Part shown: positions 1 through 11,500 of the stretch, in pieces
How the letters are laid out: every line of letters begins with the position of its first letter
Position numbering within the stretch: position 1 is the first letter of the stretch
Assembly (NCBI RefSeq): GCF_019443425.1
Contig: NZ_CP080382.1
Location: 3,348,001 to 3,412,000, forward strand
From: Arthrobacter sp. PAMC25284
GTDB lineage: Bacteria; Actinomycetota; Actinomycetes; Actinomycetales; Micrococcaceae
Reading direction: 5' to 3'
DNA: 64,000 nucleotides
Program-made: the position numbers and the translations under genes
The notes under the pieces: generated by a model
Seen by the model: the letters and a program-made list of their open reading frames with translations, nothing else
What the model was told of the DNA's origin: nothing
Databases searched by the model: none

Positions 1-274
<274 letters not shown>

Positions 275-343
275 TACTTCCCGGACGCCGCCGGCCCGCA
301 AGGGCTGGCGGCGAACGTGCAGTCCATCCGAAAGGGAGACACC

Positions 344-2458
344 GTGGCACAGGACGTGCTTACCGACCTTAGCAAGGTCCGCAACATCGGCATCATGGCT
401 CACATCGATGCCGGCAAGACCACTACTACGGAGCGCATCCTGTTCTACACAGGTGTGAACCACAAGATCGGCGAAACGCACGACGGCGCTTCGACGACTG
501 ACTGGATGGAACAGGAAAAGGAACGCGGCATCACCATCACGTCTGCCGCCGTGACCTGCTTCTGGGAAAACAACCAGATCAACATCATCGACACCCCCGG
601 CCACGTGGACTTCACCGTTGAGGTTGAGCGCTCGCTGCGCGTCCTCGATGGCGCAGTTGCCGTGTTCGACGGCAAGGAAGGCGTGGAGCCGCAGTCCGAG
701 ACTGTCTGGCGCCAGGCTGACAAGTACAACGTCCCGCGCATCTGCTTCGTCAACAAGATGGACAAGCTCGGCGCTGACTTCTACTTCACCGTCGACACCA
801 TCATCAGCCGCCTCGGTGCCAAGCCGCTCGTGATGCAGCTGCCGATCGGTGCCGAGAACGATTTCATCGGCGTCGTTGACCTGCTGTACATGCGTGCACT
901 GGTCTGGCCCGGCGATGCCAAGGGTGACGTCACCATGGGCGCCAAGTACGAAGTCCGCGAGATCCCGGAAGACCTCCAGGCCAAGGCCGAGGAATACCGT
1001 GCGACCCTCGTCGAGACCGTTGCCGAGGCGTCCGAGGAACTCATGGAGAAGTACCTCGAAGGCGAAGAGATCAGCATCGATGAGCTCAAGGCCGGCATCC
1101 GCAAGATGACGATCAACTCCGAGCTCTACCCGGTCTTCTGTGGCTCCGCGTTCAAGAACCGCGGCGTCCAGCCGATGCTTGACGCCGTCGTGGATTACCT
1201 GCCGAACCCGCTCGACGTCCCGCCGATGATCGGTCACGATCCGCGCGACGAAGAGAAGGAACTGACCCGCGCGCCGTCCTCCGAAGATCCGTTCTCGGCC
1301 CTGGCGTTCAAGATTGCCACGCACCCGTTCTTCGGCCAGCTGACCTTCATCCGCGTGTACTCCGGTCACGTGGAAGCAGGCACCCAGGTGGTTAACTCCA
1401 CCAAGGGCAAGAAGGAGCGCATCGGCAAGCTCTTCCAGATGCACGCCAACAAGGAAATGCCCGTTGACGGCGCTACCGCAGGCCACATCTACGCAGCGAT
1501 CGGTCTGAAGGACACCACTACAGGTGACACCCTGTGTGATTCCAGCAACCAGATCGTCCTCGAGTCCATGAGCTTCCCGGAGCCCGTGATCTCGGTTGCG
1601 ATCGAGCCGAACACCAAGGGTGACCAGGAGAAGCTCTCCACGGCCATCCAGAAGCTCTCCGCTGAGGACCCGACCTTCCAGGTCTCCCTCAACGAAGACA
1701 CCGGCCAGACCATCATCGCCGGCATGGGCGAGCTCCACCTGGACATCCTGGTGGACCGCATGCGCCGCGAATTCAAGGTCGAAGCCAACGTTGGCAAGCC
1801 GCAGGTTGCCTACCGCGAAACCATCAAGCGTGCTGTAGAGCGTCACGACTACACGCACAAGAAGCAGACCGGTGGTTCGGGACAGTTCGCAAAGATCCAG
1901 ATTGCGATCGCGCCACTGGACACCGCCGATGGCGAAATGTACGAGTTCGAGAACAAGGTCACCGGTGGCCGTATCCCGCGCGAATACATCCCGTCGGTCG
2001 ACGCCGGTATCCAGGATGCACTGAACGACGGCGTCCTGGCCGGTTACCCGGTAGTCGGCATCAAGGCCACGCTGATTGACGGCGCGTACCACGATGTTGA
2101 CTCCTCGGAAATGGCGTTCAAGATCGCCGGGCGAATGGCTTTCAAGGAAGCTGCCCGCAAGGCGAACCCCGTTCTGCTCGAACCGCTGATGGATGTCGAG
2201 GTCCGCACCCCTGAGGAATACATGGGTGAAGTTATCGGTGACCTCAACTCCCGCCGTGGCCAGATGCAGTCCATGGAAGATGCCCAGGGCGTCAAGGTTA
2301 TTCGCGCGCACGTTCCGCTGTCCGGCATGTTCGGCTACATCGGTGACCTGCGCTCGAAGACCCAGGGCCGCGCTGTGTACTCCATGACGTTCAACAGCTA
2401 CGCCGAGGTCCCGAAGGCAGTTGCCGACGAGATCATCCAGAAGAACCGCGGCGAGTAG
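344..2458 (+). CDS. fusA: Elongation factor G
   Basis: Translocation GTPase that moves tRNA-mRNA through the ribosome and acts with RRF in recycling. 704 aa from the GTG at 344, the normal length. G1 'AHIDAGKTT' is at about residues 19-27, switch I 'RGITIT' at about 61-66, G3 'DTPGH' at about 83-87 and G4 'NKMD' near 137. Domains II-V follow, with the domain IV motif 'GGSGQFAK'. An in-frame GTG at 317 would add nine codons, but GTG 344 is preceded by AAAGGGAG (331-338) and matches the usual N-terminus 'MAQDVLTDL', so 344 is preferred. It sits between rpsG and tuf in the str operon. Confidence 0.97.
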   Translation: MAQDVLTDLSKVRNIGIMAHIDAGKTTTTERILFYTGVNHKIGETHDGASTTDWMEQEKERGITITSAAVTCFWENNQINIIDTPGHVDFTVEVERSLRVLDGAVAVFDGKEGVEPQSETVWRQADKYNVPRICFVNKMDKLGADFYFTVDTIISRLGAKPLVMQLPIGAENDFIGVVDLLYMRALVWPGDAKGDVTMGAKYEVREIPEDLQAKAEEYRATLVETVAEASEELMEKYLEGEEISIDELKAGIRKMTINSELYPVFCGSAFKNRGVQPMLDAVVDYLPNPLDVPPMIGHDPRDEEKELTRAPSSEDPFSALAFKIATHPFFGQLTFIRVYSGHVEAGTQVVNSTKGKKERIGKLFQMHANKEMPVDGATAGHIYAAIGLKDTTTGDTLCDSSNQIVLESMSFPEPVISVAIEPNTKGDQEKLSTAIQKLSAEDPTFQVSLNEDTGQTIIAGMGELHLDILVDRMRREFKVEANVGKPQVAYRETIKRAVERHDYTHKKQTGGSGQFAKIQIAIAPLDTADGEMYEFENKVTGGRIPREYIPSVDAGIQDALNDGVLAGYPVVGIKATLIDGAYHDVDSSEMAFKIAGRMAFKEAARKANPVLLEPLMDVEVRTPEEYMGEVIGDLNSRRGQMQSMEDAQGVKVIRAHVPLSGMFGYIGDLRSKTQGRAVYSMTFNSYAEVPKAVADEIIQKNRGE

Positions 2459-2491
2459 TCTTCGGACTTCGCTGCGACAAACTCGGGTGCG

Positions 2492-2563
2492 TCTCCGGTA
2501 ACGGAGATTCGCCTGGTGCCGACGGCCGGTTACCGGTCGCGATTGGTTTCCGGCCGTCGGCAC
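2492..2563 (+). promoter_or_regulatory. Tandem hairpins in the fusA-tuf spacer
   Basis: The 246-base spacer holds two clear dyads. TCTCCG (2492-2497) pairs with CGGAGA (2502-2507) around a GTAA tetraloop. A perfect 14-bp stem pairs 2516-2529 with 2550-2563 around a 20-base loop. No T-run follows, so a rho-independent terminator is unlikely. A processing site, attenuator or mRNA-stability element between fusA and the highly expressed tuf fits better. The structure is visible in the sequence; its function is inferred. Confidence 0.5.
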
Positions 2564-2704
2564 GAACAGGCTCGTGGAACTAGTATCAGTTCCGGAATCT
2601 GCAATTTCACCAATCCAAAGCCCCCCAAGTAGACTTACTGGAGTTTCGGCCGCGACAAGCGCAGTCGAAGGGTAAGTCATTTGAAAACGTTCTAGGAGGA
2701 ACCT

Positions 2705-3895
2705 GTGGCAAAGGCAAAGTTCGAGCGGACTAAGCCGCACGTTAACATCGGCACCATTGGTCACGTTGACCACGGTAAGACGACGTTGACGGCCGCCATT
2801 TCCAAGGTGCTGTACGACAAGTACCCGACTCTCAACGAGCAGCGCGACTTCGCGTCGATTGACTCTGCTCCCGAAGAGCGTCAGCGCGGCATTACCATCA
2901 ACATCTCCCACGTTGAGTACCAGACCGAGAAGCGCCACTACGCACACGTAGACGCCCCCGGTCACGCTGACTACATCAAGAACATGATCACCGGCGCTGC
3001 TCAGATGGACGGTGCAATCCTCGTGGTTGCCGCCACTGACGGCCCGATGGCTCAGACCCGCGAGCACGTTCTGCTCGCCCGCCAGGTTGGCGTTCCCTAC
3101 CTGCTGGTTGCGCTGAACAAGTCGGACATGGTTGATGACGAAGAGCTCCTCGACCTCGTCGAAATGGAAGTTCGCGAGCTGCTTTCTGCTCAGGGCTTCG
3201 ATGGCGATGAGGCACCGGTTGTTCGCGTTTCCGGTCTGAAGGCCCTCGAAGGCGACCCGGTTTGGGTCAAGTCCGTCGAGGACCTCATGGAAGCCGTCGA
3301 CGAGTCCGTTCCGGACCCCGTACGTGACCGTGACAAGCCGTTCCTGATGCCGATCGAAGATGTTTTCACGATCACCGGCCGTGGCACCGTTGTAACGGGC
3401 CGCGCCGAGCGTGGAACTCTTGCCATCAACTCCGAGGTTGAGATCGTCGGCATCCGCCCGGTCCAGAAGACCACGGTGACCGGTATCGAAATGTTCCACA
3501 AGCAGCTCGACGAAGCATGGGCCGGCGAGAACTGTGGCCTCCTGCTCCGCGGTCTGAAGCGTGACGATGTTGAGCGTGGCCAGGTTGTCGTCAAGCCGGG
3601 TTCCATCACCCCGCACACCGACTTCGAGGCTAACGTCTACATCCTCTCCAAGGACGAAGGCGGACGTCACAACCCGTTCTACTCCAACTACCGCCCGCAG
3701 TTCTACTTCCGCACCACGGACGTAACCGGCGTTATCACCCTGCCGGAAGGCACGGAAATGGTTATGCCCGGCGACAACACTGAGATGACCGTTGCGCTCA
3801 TCCAGCCGATCGCTATGGAAGATGGCCTCGGCTTCGCTATCCGCGAAGGCGGCCGCACCGTTGGTTCGGGACGCGTCACCAAGATCGTCAAGTAG
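2705..3895 (+). CDS. tuf: Elongation factor Tu
   Basis: GTPase that delivers aminoacyl-tRNA to the ribosomal A site. 396 aa, full length, GTG start eight bases after a strong TAGGAGGA. G1 'GHVDHGKTT' is at about residues 19-27, '[12 protein letters not shown]' follows in switch I, then '[12 protein letters not shown]' and 'NKSDMVDD', with beta-barrel domains II and III after them. It is the last gene of the str operon here. The long spacer from fusA suggests extra regulation or its own promoter. A perfect hairpin terminator lies about 65 bases downstream. Confidence 0.98.
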   Translation: MAKAKFERTKPHVNIGTIGHVDHGKTTLTAAISKVLYDKYPTLNEQRDFASIDSAPEERQRGITINISHVEYQTEKRHYAHVDAPGHADYIKNMITGAAQMDGAILVVAATDGPMAQTREHVLLARQVGVPYLLVALNKSDMVDDEELLDLVEMEVRELLSAQGFDGDEAPVVRVSGLKALEGDPVWVKSVEDLMEAVDESVPDPVRDRDKPFLMPIEDVFTITGRGTVVTGRAERGTLAINSEVEIVGIRPVQKTTVTGIEMFHKQLDEAWAGENCGLLLRGLKRDDVERGQVVVKPGSITPHTDFEANVYILSKDEGGRHNPFYSNYRPQFYFRTTDVTGVITLPEGTEMVMPGDNTEMTVALIQPIAMEDGLGFAIREGGRTVGSGRVTKIVK

Positions 3896-3958
3896 TTCTT
3901 GCCGATCCCTGTTTTGAGCGCTTAGCGGCCGGCCGTCTGACGGCTGCTGCGACGTGTG

Positions 3959-3997
3959 GAACAGCCCCGCTGCATGTGCAGCGGGGCTGTTCTGTTT
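3959..3997 (+). terminator. Intrinsic terminator after tuf
   Basis: Perfect 16-bp inverted repeat, 3959-3974 with 3977-3992, GC-rich in the middle, followed by TCTGTTT. It closes the str operon. Because the stem is flanked by A/T on both sides it may work in both directions, but the nearest minus-strand gene ends at 4245. Confidence 0.85.
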
Positions 3998-4075
3998 AAC
4001 CGCCTGTTCGGGCAACGGCCCCGCCGGACGCGCCGCCTGCCCTGCTACCGTTGCAGGAACAGAAGGGATCCGATC

Positions 4076-4201
4076 ATGGAGTTGTTCATTTTCCTGCTCG
4101 TTGTCGTTGCCGTCGTGGCCGGGGGGCTCTGGGCCAAAAGACACTTCCGCCAGGAGATCGAGCGGGCCAAACGCATCAGACGGGCCAACAAAAACCAGTA
4201 G
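4076..4201 (+). CDS. Small single-pass membrane protein, unknown
   Basis: 41 codons from the ATG at 4076, preceded by AGAAGGGA (4061-4068). One hydrophobic stretch (about residues 3-18, 'LFIFLLVVVAVVAGGLW') is followed by a strongly basic tail ('KRHFRQEIERAKRIRRANKNQ'). This predicts a single transmembrane anchor with a cytoplasmic amphipathic helix. A longer in-frame reading from GTG 3956 would run through the tuf terminator hairpin and is rejected. I do not recognise a family. It lies alone between the tuf terminator and the end of the convergent GH1 gene. Confidence 0.5.
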   Translation: MELFIFLLVVVAVVAGGLWAKRHFRQEIERAKRIRRANKNQ

Positions 4202-4244
4202 TACGGCGGGTGGGGCGCCGCCGGAGCCGTCCTGGCGCCGGCTG

Positions 4245-5687
4245 TCAGGCCCGGCGGGCGCGGACCAGGGCCTGCAGCCAGTAGTAGGAGTCCTTGGGAG
4301 TTCGTTCGAGCGTCGTGAAGTCCACGTGCACCAGGCCGAATCGCTGTGAGTACCCCGCTGCCCACTCGAAGTTGTCCATCAGGGTCCAGACGTAGTAGCC
4401 GAGCAGCACCACGTCCTCTGCGATCCCACCCGGTGCAGTGGCCGCCAGCGCGCTGCCAAGATGGGACGCGAGATACGCGATCCGGGCGGCATCCGGGACC
4501 GGACCCGTCACGTGGTCCGGCTCGGGGAAGCTGGCGCCGCTTTCCGTGATGTAGAGCGGCGGCAGCGAGTCCGCGTAGCGGTCTTTCAGTTCCCGGAGCA
4601 GGACGCCGAGGTGTTCAGGGGCCACCGGCCAGCCGAACCCGGTGAGGTCATATTCCGGGAAGCCGGCCAAATAGAACGGGACTTTCAGCATGGCCTCCGG
4701 CCGTCCGGCCGGATAGCCGGCAGGCCCCCTCCCCGCACCGACTTTCGTGGGGTAGTAGTAGTTCAGGCCATAAAAATCCAAAGGCTGATGGATCGTCGCC
4801 AGGTCGGCATCGGAAATCCGCCCCAGTGAGCGGAACCAGGGCCTCGCGACCAGCGGCGGCTTCGGATAATGACCGAGGAGAATCGGATCGGCGTAGATGC
4901 GGTTGAGCATCAGATCAAACACCCTGGCGAGCAGCCGGTCGGGGACGGACCCCGAAGCGGGCCGGACCGGGGAGTGCAGGTTGGTGACCCCCACTGCGCC
5001 AGTGACGGCCTCCGCACGCAGCGCCTGTACCGCCATCCCGTGTCCGAGCAACTGGTGGTGGACGGCCGGCAGGGCATTGAAGAGCAGATTGTGGCCGGGG
5101 GCGTGGACCCCCAGTGCGTAGCCGTTCAGGGTGACGGACACGGGCTCGTTCAGGGTCACCCAGTGAGCCACCCGGTCACCGAACCGCCGGGCCGCCGCCG
5201 CGGTGTACGCGGCGAAGCGCTCCGCCGTTGAACGGTTCAGCCAGCCGCCCCGGTCCTCAAGTGGCAAGGGGGTGTCCCAGTGGTACAAGGTCGCCATCGG
5301 CGAGATTCCGGCCTCCAGCAGCCGGTCGATCAGCCGGTCATAGAAGTCCAGGCCCGCGGCGTTGAACGGACCGGTCCCGTCGGGCTGGATCCGGGGCCAG
5401 GAGAGAGAGAACCGGTACGAGTCAACACCCAGGGCCCGCATGAGTTCGACGTCTTCGGGTGCCCGGTGGTAATGGTCGCAGGCGACCGCGGGGGAGTGGC
5501 CGCCGCGAATGCTGCCGGGTTTGGCCGCGAAAGCATCCCAACCGGACGGGCCACGGCCGCCCGCGGAGAGTGCTCCCTCGATTTGAAAGGCCGCCGAGGC
5601 GACCCCCAGGGTGAAATGCGGGCCCAGGCGCGCAGCAAGAGCCTGGACTGCCGCGGAATCCAGCGCAGCCATGTCCTCATCATCCAT
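4245..5687 (-). CDS. GH1 family beta-glucosidase
   Basis: Retaining glycosidase of family GH1, probably hydrolysing cellobiose or aryl beta-glucosides in the cytoplasm (no signal peptide). 480 aa, normal length. The N-terminal signature 'GVASAAFQIEGAL' is at about residues 28-40. The acid/base Glu lies in 'TLNEP' (E181) and the nucleophile Glu in 'YITESGA' (E382). The C-terminal 'GYYVWTLMDNFEWAAGYSQRFGLVHVDF' is classic GH1. ATG 5687 is used; ATG 5672 is also possible. It stands alone between the str and S10 operons, divergent from rpsJ. Substrate specificity cannot be read from sequence. Confidence 0.93.
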   Translation of the reverse strand: MDDEDMAALDSAAVQALAARLGPHFTLGVASAAFQIEGALSAGGRGPSGWDAFAAKPGSIRGGHSPAVACDHYHRAPEDVELMRALGVDSYRFSLSWPRIQPDGTGPFNAAGLDFYDRLIDRLLEAGISPMATLYHWDTPLPLEDRGGWLNRSTAERFAAYTAAAARRFGDRVAHWVTLNEPVSVTLNGYALGVHAPGHNLLFNALPAVHHQLLGHGMAVQALRAEAVTGAVGVTNLHSPVRPASGSVPDRLLARVFDLMLNRIYADPILLGHYPKPPLVARPWFRSLGRISDADLATIHQPLDFYGLNYYYPTKVGAGRGPAGYPAGRPEAMLKVPFYLAGFPEYDLTGFGWPVAPEHLGVLLRELKDRYADSLPPLYITESGASFPEPDHVTGPVPDAARIAYLASHLGSALAATAPGGIAEDVVLLGYYVWTLMDNFEWAAGYSQRFGLVHVDFTTLERTPKDSYYWLQALVRARRA

Positions 5688-6078
5688 TCGACGGCTGCGC
5701 AGGGCAATGGCCCGCCGTCGGCCGCGGCCCGGCGGTGGGCCCCGATTCGCTTCTGGCCATATATTCCGGCATACTAGATGAGTTGTTCAAGCGCTCTTTC
5801 GCGTCCCGATCCGGATAATGCCGGGTGTCAGGGTCCAGGGAAGAGACCAAACATAACCCACTCCCAATGGAACTGCGGACGAGTACGCGTGAAAAGCGCG
5901 ACACGCCCGACCGCGGGGGTCGGTTACGCCGGCAGGTTGAGGAACCCGGATCCATCCGGATTCAGCTTGTGCGGCGGGTGGTAGTTCAGACTTCAAATGC
6001 TTCGGCAGCCATACAACGAGTAAGTGAACAGAGCAGCCCTAATCAGGGGAAGCACAGACTGAAAGAGAGTCAGGCGAC
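5688..6078. promoter_or_regulatory. Divergent GH1 / S10 operon control region
   Basis: 391 bases without a gene, holding the promoters of the minus-strand GH1 gene and the plus-strand S10 operon. An AGCGCT core at 5790-5795, inside TTCAAGCGCTCTTTC, resembles a LacI-family operator and would suit sugar control of the glucosidase. This is weak evidence because only the core is symmetric. A short CCGACC/GGTCGG hairpin lies near 5908-5925. I could not place -35/-10 boxes for rpsJ with confidence. The ribosome binding site before rpsJ is GAAAGAG about 15 bases upstream. Confidence 0.4.
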
Positions 6079-6387
6079 ATGGCGGGACAAAAAATCCGCA
6101 TCCGGCTGAAGTCATATGACCACGAGGTCATTGACGTTTCAGCACGGAAGATCGTTGAGACGGTCACGCGCGCAGGCGCCACGGTAGTCGGCCCCGTGCC
6201 GCTTCCGACGGAGAAGAACGTTTACTGCGTAATCCGCTCTCCGCACAAGTACAAGGACAGCCGCGAGCACTTTGAAATGCGCACGCACAAGCGTCTGATC
6301 GACATCATCGACCCCACGCCCAAGGCTGTTGACTCGCTTATGCGTCTCGACCTGCCGGCCGACGTGAACATCGAAATCAAGCTGTAG
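6079..6387 (+). CDS. rpsJ: 30S ribosomal protein S10
   Basis: Small-subunit head protein that also serves as NusE in antitermination complexes. 102 aa, standard length. It shows '[19 protein letters not shown]', '[39 protein letters not shown]' and the C-terminal '[13 protein letters not shown]'. It is the first gene of the S10 operon, 17 bases before rplC, downstream of a long untranslated region. Confidence 0.98.
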
Positions 6388-6404
6388 GGAGGTGCTGAGA
6401 GACT

Positions 6405-7055
6405 ATGACCGCAACCCGTAACGTAAAGGGCCTGCTGGGCACGAAGCTCGGCATGACCCAGGTCTGGGACGAGAACAACAAGCTCATCCCCGTCACTGTG
6501 GTCCAGGCTGACTCGAACGTCATCACGCAGCTGCGCAACGCAGCAACTGATGGCTATGTCGCCATTCAGATCGGCTACGGCCAGATCGATTCCCGCAAGG
6601 TCACCAAGCCGCTGGCTGGTCACTTTGAAAAGGCAGGCGTCACGCCTCGCCGCCACGTCGTCGAACTGCGCACTGCAGATGCTGATTCTTACGAGCTGGG
6701 CCAGGAGCTCTCTGTTGAGCTCTTCGAAGCCGGCCAGAAGATCGACGTCATGGGCACCACCAAGGGTAAGGGCTTCGCCGGTGTGATGAAGCGTCACGGC
6801 TTCCACGGCGTTGGAGCTTCCCACGGTGCCCACAAGAACCACCGTAAGCCCGGTTCCATCGGTGGCGCATCCACCCCGAGCCGCGTCTTCAAGGGCATGA
6901 AAATGGCCGGCCGCATGGGCGCCGTGCGTCACACCACGCTGAACCTCACGGTTCACGCGGTTGACGTCGAGAAGTCGCTGCTCCTGATCAAGGGCGCCGT
7001 TCCCGGTGCCCGCGGCCAGGTCGTACTCGTACGCACCGCCGTGAAGGGAGCCTAG
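6405..7055 (+). CDS. rplC: 50S ribosomal protein L3
   Basis: Early-assembly 23S rRNA binding protein near the peptidyl transferase centre. 216 aa. The N-terminus '[16 protein letters not shown]' and the central loop '[19 protein letters not shown]...[17 protein letters not shown]' (about residues 110-150) are diagnostic; the loop reaches into the catalytic centre. ATG 6405 follows GGGAGG. rplD begins four bases after its stop. Confidence 0.98.
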   Translation: MTATRNVKGLLGTKLGMTQVWDENNKLIPVTVVQADSNVITQLRNAATDGYVAIQIGYGQIDSRKVTKPLAGHFEKAGVTPRRHVVELRTADADSYELGQELSVELFEAGQKIDVMGTTKGKGFAGVMKRHGFHGVGASHGAHKNHRKPGSIGGASTPSRVFKGMKMAGRMGAVRHTTLNLTVHAVDVEKSLLLIKGAVPGARGQVVLVRTAVKGA

Positions 7056-7059
7056 TTCA

Positions 7060-7680
7060 ATGACTAGCACTGTCAAGGTTGACCTGCCTGCAGAGATCTT
7101 CGACGTACAGACCAACGTGCCGCTGCTGCACCAGGTCGTCGTTGCCCAGCTCGCTGCTGCTCGCCAGGGTACCCACAAGACCAAGACCCGCGCCGAAGTT
7201 TCCGGTGCAGGCCGCAAGCCGTTCAAGCAGAAGGGTACCGGCCGCGCCCGTCAGGGTTCCATCCGTGCTCCTCACATGACCGGTGGCGGCGTCGTCCACG
7301 GCCCCACGCCGCGTGACTACAGCCAGCGGACCCCCAAGAAGATGATTGCTGCCGCTCTCCGCGGTGCTCTCTCGGACCGCGCCCGCAACGGACGCATCCA
7401 CGTCATTGCTGACCTGGTAGCCGGCACCAAGCCGTCCTCCAAAGAAGCACTGGCAACCCTGCGCGGAGTTTCCGAGCGCAAGAACCTGCTCGTTGTCATT
7501 GAGCGCGCCAACGACGTTGCTGCACTGTCCGTGCGCAACCTCGAGGCAGTTCACGTTCTGTACTCAGATCAGTTGAACACCTACGACGTTCTCGTTTCTG
7601 ACGACGTAGTCTTCACCAAGGCTGCCTACGAAGCATTCGTTGCTGACAAGGCTGCAAAGACCGAGGAGGATGCCAAGTGA
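7060..7680 (+). CDS. rplD: 50S ribosomal protein L4
   Basis: Lines the nascent-peptide exit tunnel; in some bacteria it also represses its own operon. 206 aa. The long tunnel loop is visible as '[43 protein letters not shown]' (about residues 40-85). The C-terminal globular part includes '[28 protein letters not shown]'. A short acidic-lysine tail overlaps rplW by four bases (GTGA). Confidence 0.98.
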   Translation: MTSTVKVDLPAEIFDVQTNVPLLHQVVVAQLAAARQGTHKTKTRAEVSGAGRKPFKQKGTGRARQGSIRAPHMTGGGVVHGPTPRDYSQRTPKKMIAAALRGALSDRARNGRIHVIADLVAGTKPSSKEALATLRGVSERKNLLVVIERANDVAALSVRNLEAVHVLYSDQLNTYDVLVSDDVVFTKAAYEAFVADKAAKTEEDAK

Positions 7681-7982
7681 GCGCAGCCACCATCAAAGAC
7701 CCGCGCGACGTTGTGCTTGCACCCGTCGTCTCGGAAAAGAGCTACGGCCTGATCGATGAGGGCAAGTACACCTTCCTGGTGGACCCCCGCTCGAACAAGA
7801 CCGAGATCAAGCTGGCCGTGGAGAAGATTTTCTCCGTCAAGGTCGAATCGATCAACACCATCAACCGTGCCGGTAAGCGCAAGCGCACCAAATTCGGATG
7901 GGGTACCCGCAAGAACACCAAGCGTGCAATTGTGAGCCTCAAAGAAGGCACAATCGACATCTTCGGCGGTCCGCTCTCGTAG
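7677..7982 (+). CDS. rplW: 50S ribosomal protein L23
   Basis: Exit-tunnel rim protein that docks trigger factor and SRP. 101 aa from a GTG inside the rplD stop, which suggests translational coupling. Typical segments are '[42 protein letters not shown]' and '[25 protein letters not shown]'. rplB starts 29 bases downstream. Confidence 0.97.
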   Translation: MSAATIKDPRDVVLAPVVSEKSYGLIDEGKYTFLVDPRSNKTEIKLAVEKIFSVKVESINTINRAGKRKRTKFGWGTRKNTKRAIVSLKEGTIDIFGGPLS

Positions 7983-8011
7983 CGGAGACCACTTTAACGA
8001 GGAAATAAATT

Positions 8012-8852
<841 letters not shown>

Positions 8853-8864
8853 GAGCCTGGACAC

Positions 8865-9146
8865 ATGCCACGCAGCCTGAAAAAAGGTCCTTTCGTTGAC
8901 CAGCACCTCTTTGTGAAGGTAGCCAGGGAAAACGAAAAGGGCACCAAGAACGTCATCAAGACCTGGTCCCGCCGTTCGATGATCGTCCCCGACATGCTCG
9001 GACACACGATTGCCGTACACGACGGACGCAAGCACATCCCCGTGTTTGTCACTGAGTCGATGGTCGGGCACAAGCTCGGCGAATTCGCTCCCACGCGGAC
9101 ATTCCGCGGCCATGTCAAGGACGACCGTAAGGGCAAGCGCCGCTAG
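8865..9146 (+). CDS. rpsS: 30S ribosomal protein S19
   Basis: Small-subunit head protein that forms a complex with S13 and contacts 23S rRNA in a bridge. 93 aa, usual length. Motifs are '[15 protein letters not shown]', '[52 protein letters not shown]'. It lies 12 bases after rplB with a GGAG site. Confidence 0.98.
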   Translation: MPRSLKKGPFVDQHLFVKVARENEKGTKNVIKTWSRRSMIVPDMLGHTIAVHDGRKHIPVFVTESMVGHKLGEFAPTRTFRGHVKDDRKGKRR

Positions 9147-9184
9147 GCGCCTGCACTTACGTCAAAGACGAGAGAAGGAAAGCA

Positions 9185-9550
9185 ATGGAAGCCAAGGCAA
9201 TTGCGCGTCACATCCGCGTAACGCCTATGAAGGCCCGGCGCGTCGTCAACCTTGTTCGTGGTAAGCAAGCGAATGAGGCTCTGGCAATTCTGAAGTTTGC
9301 CCCGCAGGCAGCTTCGGAGCCGGTTTTCAAGGTAGTTCAGTCGGCAATCTCCAACGCCCGGGTCCTCGCGGACCGCGACGGCGTGGCGTTTGACGAAGGT
9401 GACCTCATCATCAGCGAAGCGTTTGTTGATGAAGGCCCGACCATGAAGCGGTTCCAGCCGCGAGCCCAGGGTCGTGCATTTCAGATCAAGAAGCGCACGA
9501 GCCACATCACCGTGGTAGTCGCTACCCCGGAGAAAGAGGAGGCTCGCTAA
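9185..9550 (+). CDS. rplV: 50S ribosomal protein L22
   Basis: Exit-tunnel protein with a long beta hairpin; the tunnel constriction is formed with L4. 121 aa. Shows '[25 protein letters not shown]', '[12 protein letters not shown]' and the hairpin '[29 protein letters not shown]'. The start follows AGAAGGAAAGCA. The stop TAA directly abuts the GTG of rpsC. Confidence 0.98.
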   Translation: MEAKAIARHIRVTPMKARRVVNLVRGKQANEALAILKFAPQAASEPVFKVVQSAISNARVLADRDGVAFDEGDLIISEAFVDEGPTMKRFQPRAQGRAFQIKKRTSHITVVVATPEKEEAR

Positions 9551-10396
9551 GTGGGACAGAAAGTTAACCCGCACGGGTTCCGACTCGGCATCACCACCGA
9601 TCACGTATCGCACTGGTTTGCTGACAGCACCAAGGCCGGACAGCGGTACAAGGACTTCGTTCGCGAAGACATCCGCATCCGCCAGCTCATGTCCACGGGC
9701 ATGGAACGCGCCGGTATCGCCAAGGTCGAAATCGAGCGCACCCGCGACCGTGTCCGTGTGGATATCCACACGGCACGTCCGGGCATCGTCATCGGCCGCC
9801 GCGGTGCAGAAGCAGACCGCATCCGCGGCGAGCTCGAAAAGCTCACCGGCAAGCAGGTTCAGCTGAACATCCTCGAGGTCAAGAACCCCGAGATGGAAGC
9901 CCAGCTTGTTGCCCAGGGCGTTGCTGAGCAGCTGACTTCCCGCGTGGCATTCCGCCGTGCAATGAAGAAGGCCATGCAGTCCGCACAGCGTGCCGGTGCC
10001 AAGGGCATCCGGATCGCTTGCTCGGGTCGATTGGGCGGGGCCGAAATGTCCCGCTCGGAGTTCTACCGCGAAGGCCGTGTGCCCCTGCACACCCTCCGCG
10101 CGAACATCGACTACGGCTTCTACGAGGCCAAGACCACCTTCGGCCGCATCGGCGTGAAGGTCTGGATCTACAAGGGTGACGTCACCGCCAAGGAACTGGC
10201 CCAGCAGGCAGCTGCTGCTCCGTCCCGCGGCCGTGGTGCCAGCGACCGCCCGGGCCGCCCGGGTGGCGCTGACCGTGGTGACCGCCGTCGTCGTAACGAC
10301 CGCCCGGCTGAGGCAGCGCCCGTCGCTGCCGAAGCACCGGCTGTTGAAGCCGGTGCCGCAGGCTCGGCTCAGTCAGTAGAAGGAGGACAGGCTTAA
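9551..10396 (+). CDS. rpsC: 30S ribosomal protein S3
   Basis: Head protein with an mRNA-binding KH domain; lines the mRNA entry tunnel. 281 aa, longer than the roughly 210-235 of most bacteria. The core includes '[13 protein letters not shown]' and the KH signature '[24 protein letters not shown]' (about residues 77-100). After about residue 215 the protein becomes a low-complexity Arg/Gly then Ala/Glu-rich tail. Its GTG immediately follows the rplV stop. Confidence 0.97.
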   Translation: MGQKVNPHGFRLGITTDHVSHWFADSTKAGQRYKDFVREDIRIRQLMSTGMERAGIAKVEIERTRDRVRVDIHTARPGIVIGRRGAEADRIRGELEKLTGKQVQLNILEVKNPEMEAQLVAQGVAEQLTSRVAFRRAMKKAMQSAQRAGAKGIRIACSGRLGGAEMSRSEFYREGRVPLHTLRANIDYGFYEAKTTFGRIGVKVWIYKGDVTAKELAQQAAAAPSRGRGASDRPGRPGGADRGDRRRRNDRPAEAAPVAAEAPAVEAGAAGSAQSVEGGQA

Positions 10397-10813
10397 ATGC
10401 TTATCCCACGTCGAGTCAAGCACCGTAAGCAGCACCACCCGGGTCGTTCCGGCGCTGCTACGGGCGGCACCAAGGTCTCCTTCGGTGAATGGGGTATCCA
10501 GGCGCTGAGCCCGGCCTACGTCACGAACCGTCAGATCGAATCTGCCCGTATCGCGATGACCCGCCACATCAAGCGTGGCGGAAAGGTCTGGATCAACATC
10601 TACCCGGACCGTCCGTTGACGAAGAAGCCGGCCGAAACCCGCATGGGTTCCGGTAAGGGTTCTCCGGAATGGTGGGTCTCAAACGTCAAGCCGGGCCGGG
10701 TTCTCTTCGAGATCTCCGGTGTCGAGGAATCGGTTGCCCGCGAGGCACTGCGCCTGGCGATCCACAAGCTCCCGTTGAAGGCACGCATTTTGCGTCGCGA
10801 AGGTGGTGAATAG
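10397..10813 (+). CDS. rplP: 50S ribosomal protein L16
   Basis: A-site side protein of the large subunit contacting 5S and 23S rRNA. 138 aa. Signature segments are '[19 protein letters not shown]', '[43 protein letters not shown]' and '[28 protein letters not shown]'. The start directly follows the rpsC stop (TAA ATG). Confidence 0.98.
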   Translation: MLIPRRVKHRKQHHPGRSGAATGGTKVSFGEWGIQALSPAYVTNRQIESARIAMTRHIKRGGKVWINIYPDRPLTKKPAETRMGSGKGSPEWWVSNVKPGRVLFEISGVEESVAREALRLAIHKLPLKARILRREGGE

Positions 10814-10815
10814 AA

Positions 10816-11145
10816 ATGTCAGTAGGATCCAAGGAACTTGCATCCGCACAGCTGGACGGTTTCGACAACGAGCGACTCGTTGAAGAACTCCGTAAGGCCA
10901 AGGAAGAGCTGTTCAACCTGCGTTTCCAGTCCGCCACCGGTCAGCTGGAGAACCACGGTCGTCTGCGCGCGGTAAAGAAGGACATCGCACGCATCTACAC
11001 CGTTCTCCGTGAGCGCGAGCTGGGCATTCGTGCCGAGGTTGCCGCACCGGTTGTGGAAGCCAAGGAAGAAAAGAAGTCCAAGAAGGCTGCAACCAAGAAG
11101 GCCGAAAAGGCTGAGACGGTTGAAACCGAGGAGGACGCCAAGTGA
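10816..11145 (+). CDS. rpmC: 50S ribosomal protein L29 with Lys/Glu/Ala tail
   Basis: Tunnel-exit protein next to L23. 109 aa, clearly longer than the usual 60-80. The conserved two-helix core is '[50 protein letters not shown]' (about residues 19-70). About 40 residues of low-complexity tail follow, rich in Ala, Lys and Glu. The stop overlaps the rpsQ GTG, indicating coupling. Confidence 0.95.
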   Translation: MSVGSKELASAQLDGFDNERLVEELRKAKEELFNLRFQSATGQLENHGRLRAVKKDIARIYTVLRERELGIRAEVAAPVVEAKEEKKSKKAATKKAEKAETVETEEDAK

Positions 11146-11450
11146 GTGAAAAGGACGAGAACGTGACGGAAACTGTTTCCGACGCAGCCACGGCTGCCGA
11201 GCGCGGTGACCGTAAGACGAAGCGCGGCTACGTCGTCTCGGACAAGATGGAAAAGACCATCGTTGTCCAGGTCGAAGACCGCGTCAAGCACGCCCTGTAC
11301 GGCAAGGTCCTGCGCCGCAACACGAAGATCAAGGCTCACGACGAAGAGAACAGCGCCGGCATCGGCGACCTGGTACTCCTCGCCGAGACCCGCCCGCTGT
11401 CCGCTACCAAGCGGTGGCGCCTGGTGGAGATCATCGAAAAGGCCAAGTAA
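11142..11450 (+). CDS. rpsQ: 30S ribosomal protein S17
   Basis: Primary binder of the 5' domain of 16S rRNA. 102 aa; the first 20 or so residues are an acidic extension. The OB-fold core runs '[46 protein letters not shown]...[23 protein letters not shown]'. It starts at GTG 11142 inside the rpmC stop, although ATG-like alternatives further in cannot be excluded. Last gene of the S10 operon here, followed by a terminator. Confidence 0.97.
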   Translation: MSEKDENVTETVSDAATAAERGDRKTKRGYVVSDKMEKTIVVQVEDRVKHALYGKVLRRNTKIKAHDEENSAGIGDLVLLAETRPLSATKRWRLVEIIEKAK

Positions 11451-11463
11451 GGCCTGATCTGCG

Positions 11464-11500
11464 GAAGCCCTCGTTCCCCTCTCGGGAACGGGGGCTTCTG
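11464..11500 (+). terminator. Intrinsic terminator after rpsQ
   Basis: A 15-bp stem (GAAGCCCTCGTTCCC, 11464-11478, with 11484-11498) has one G-U wobble, a five-base loop and TCTGTTAT after it. It separates the S10 operon from the spc operon. Confidence 0.82.

Noticed and set aside
2516..2563. Rho-independent terminator between fusA and tuf
   Set aside because: The stem is perfect but no T-run follows and tuf is normally co-transcribed with fusA.
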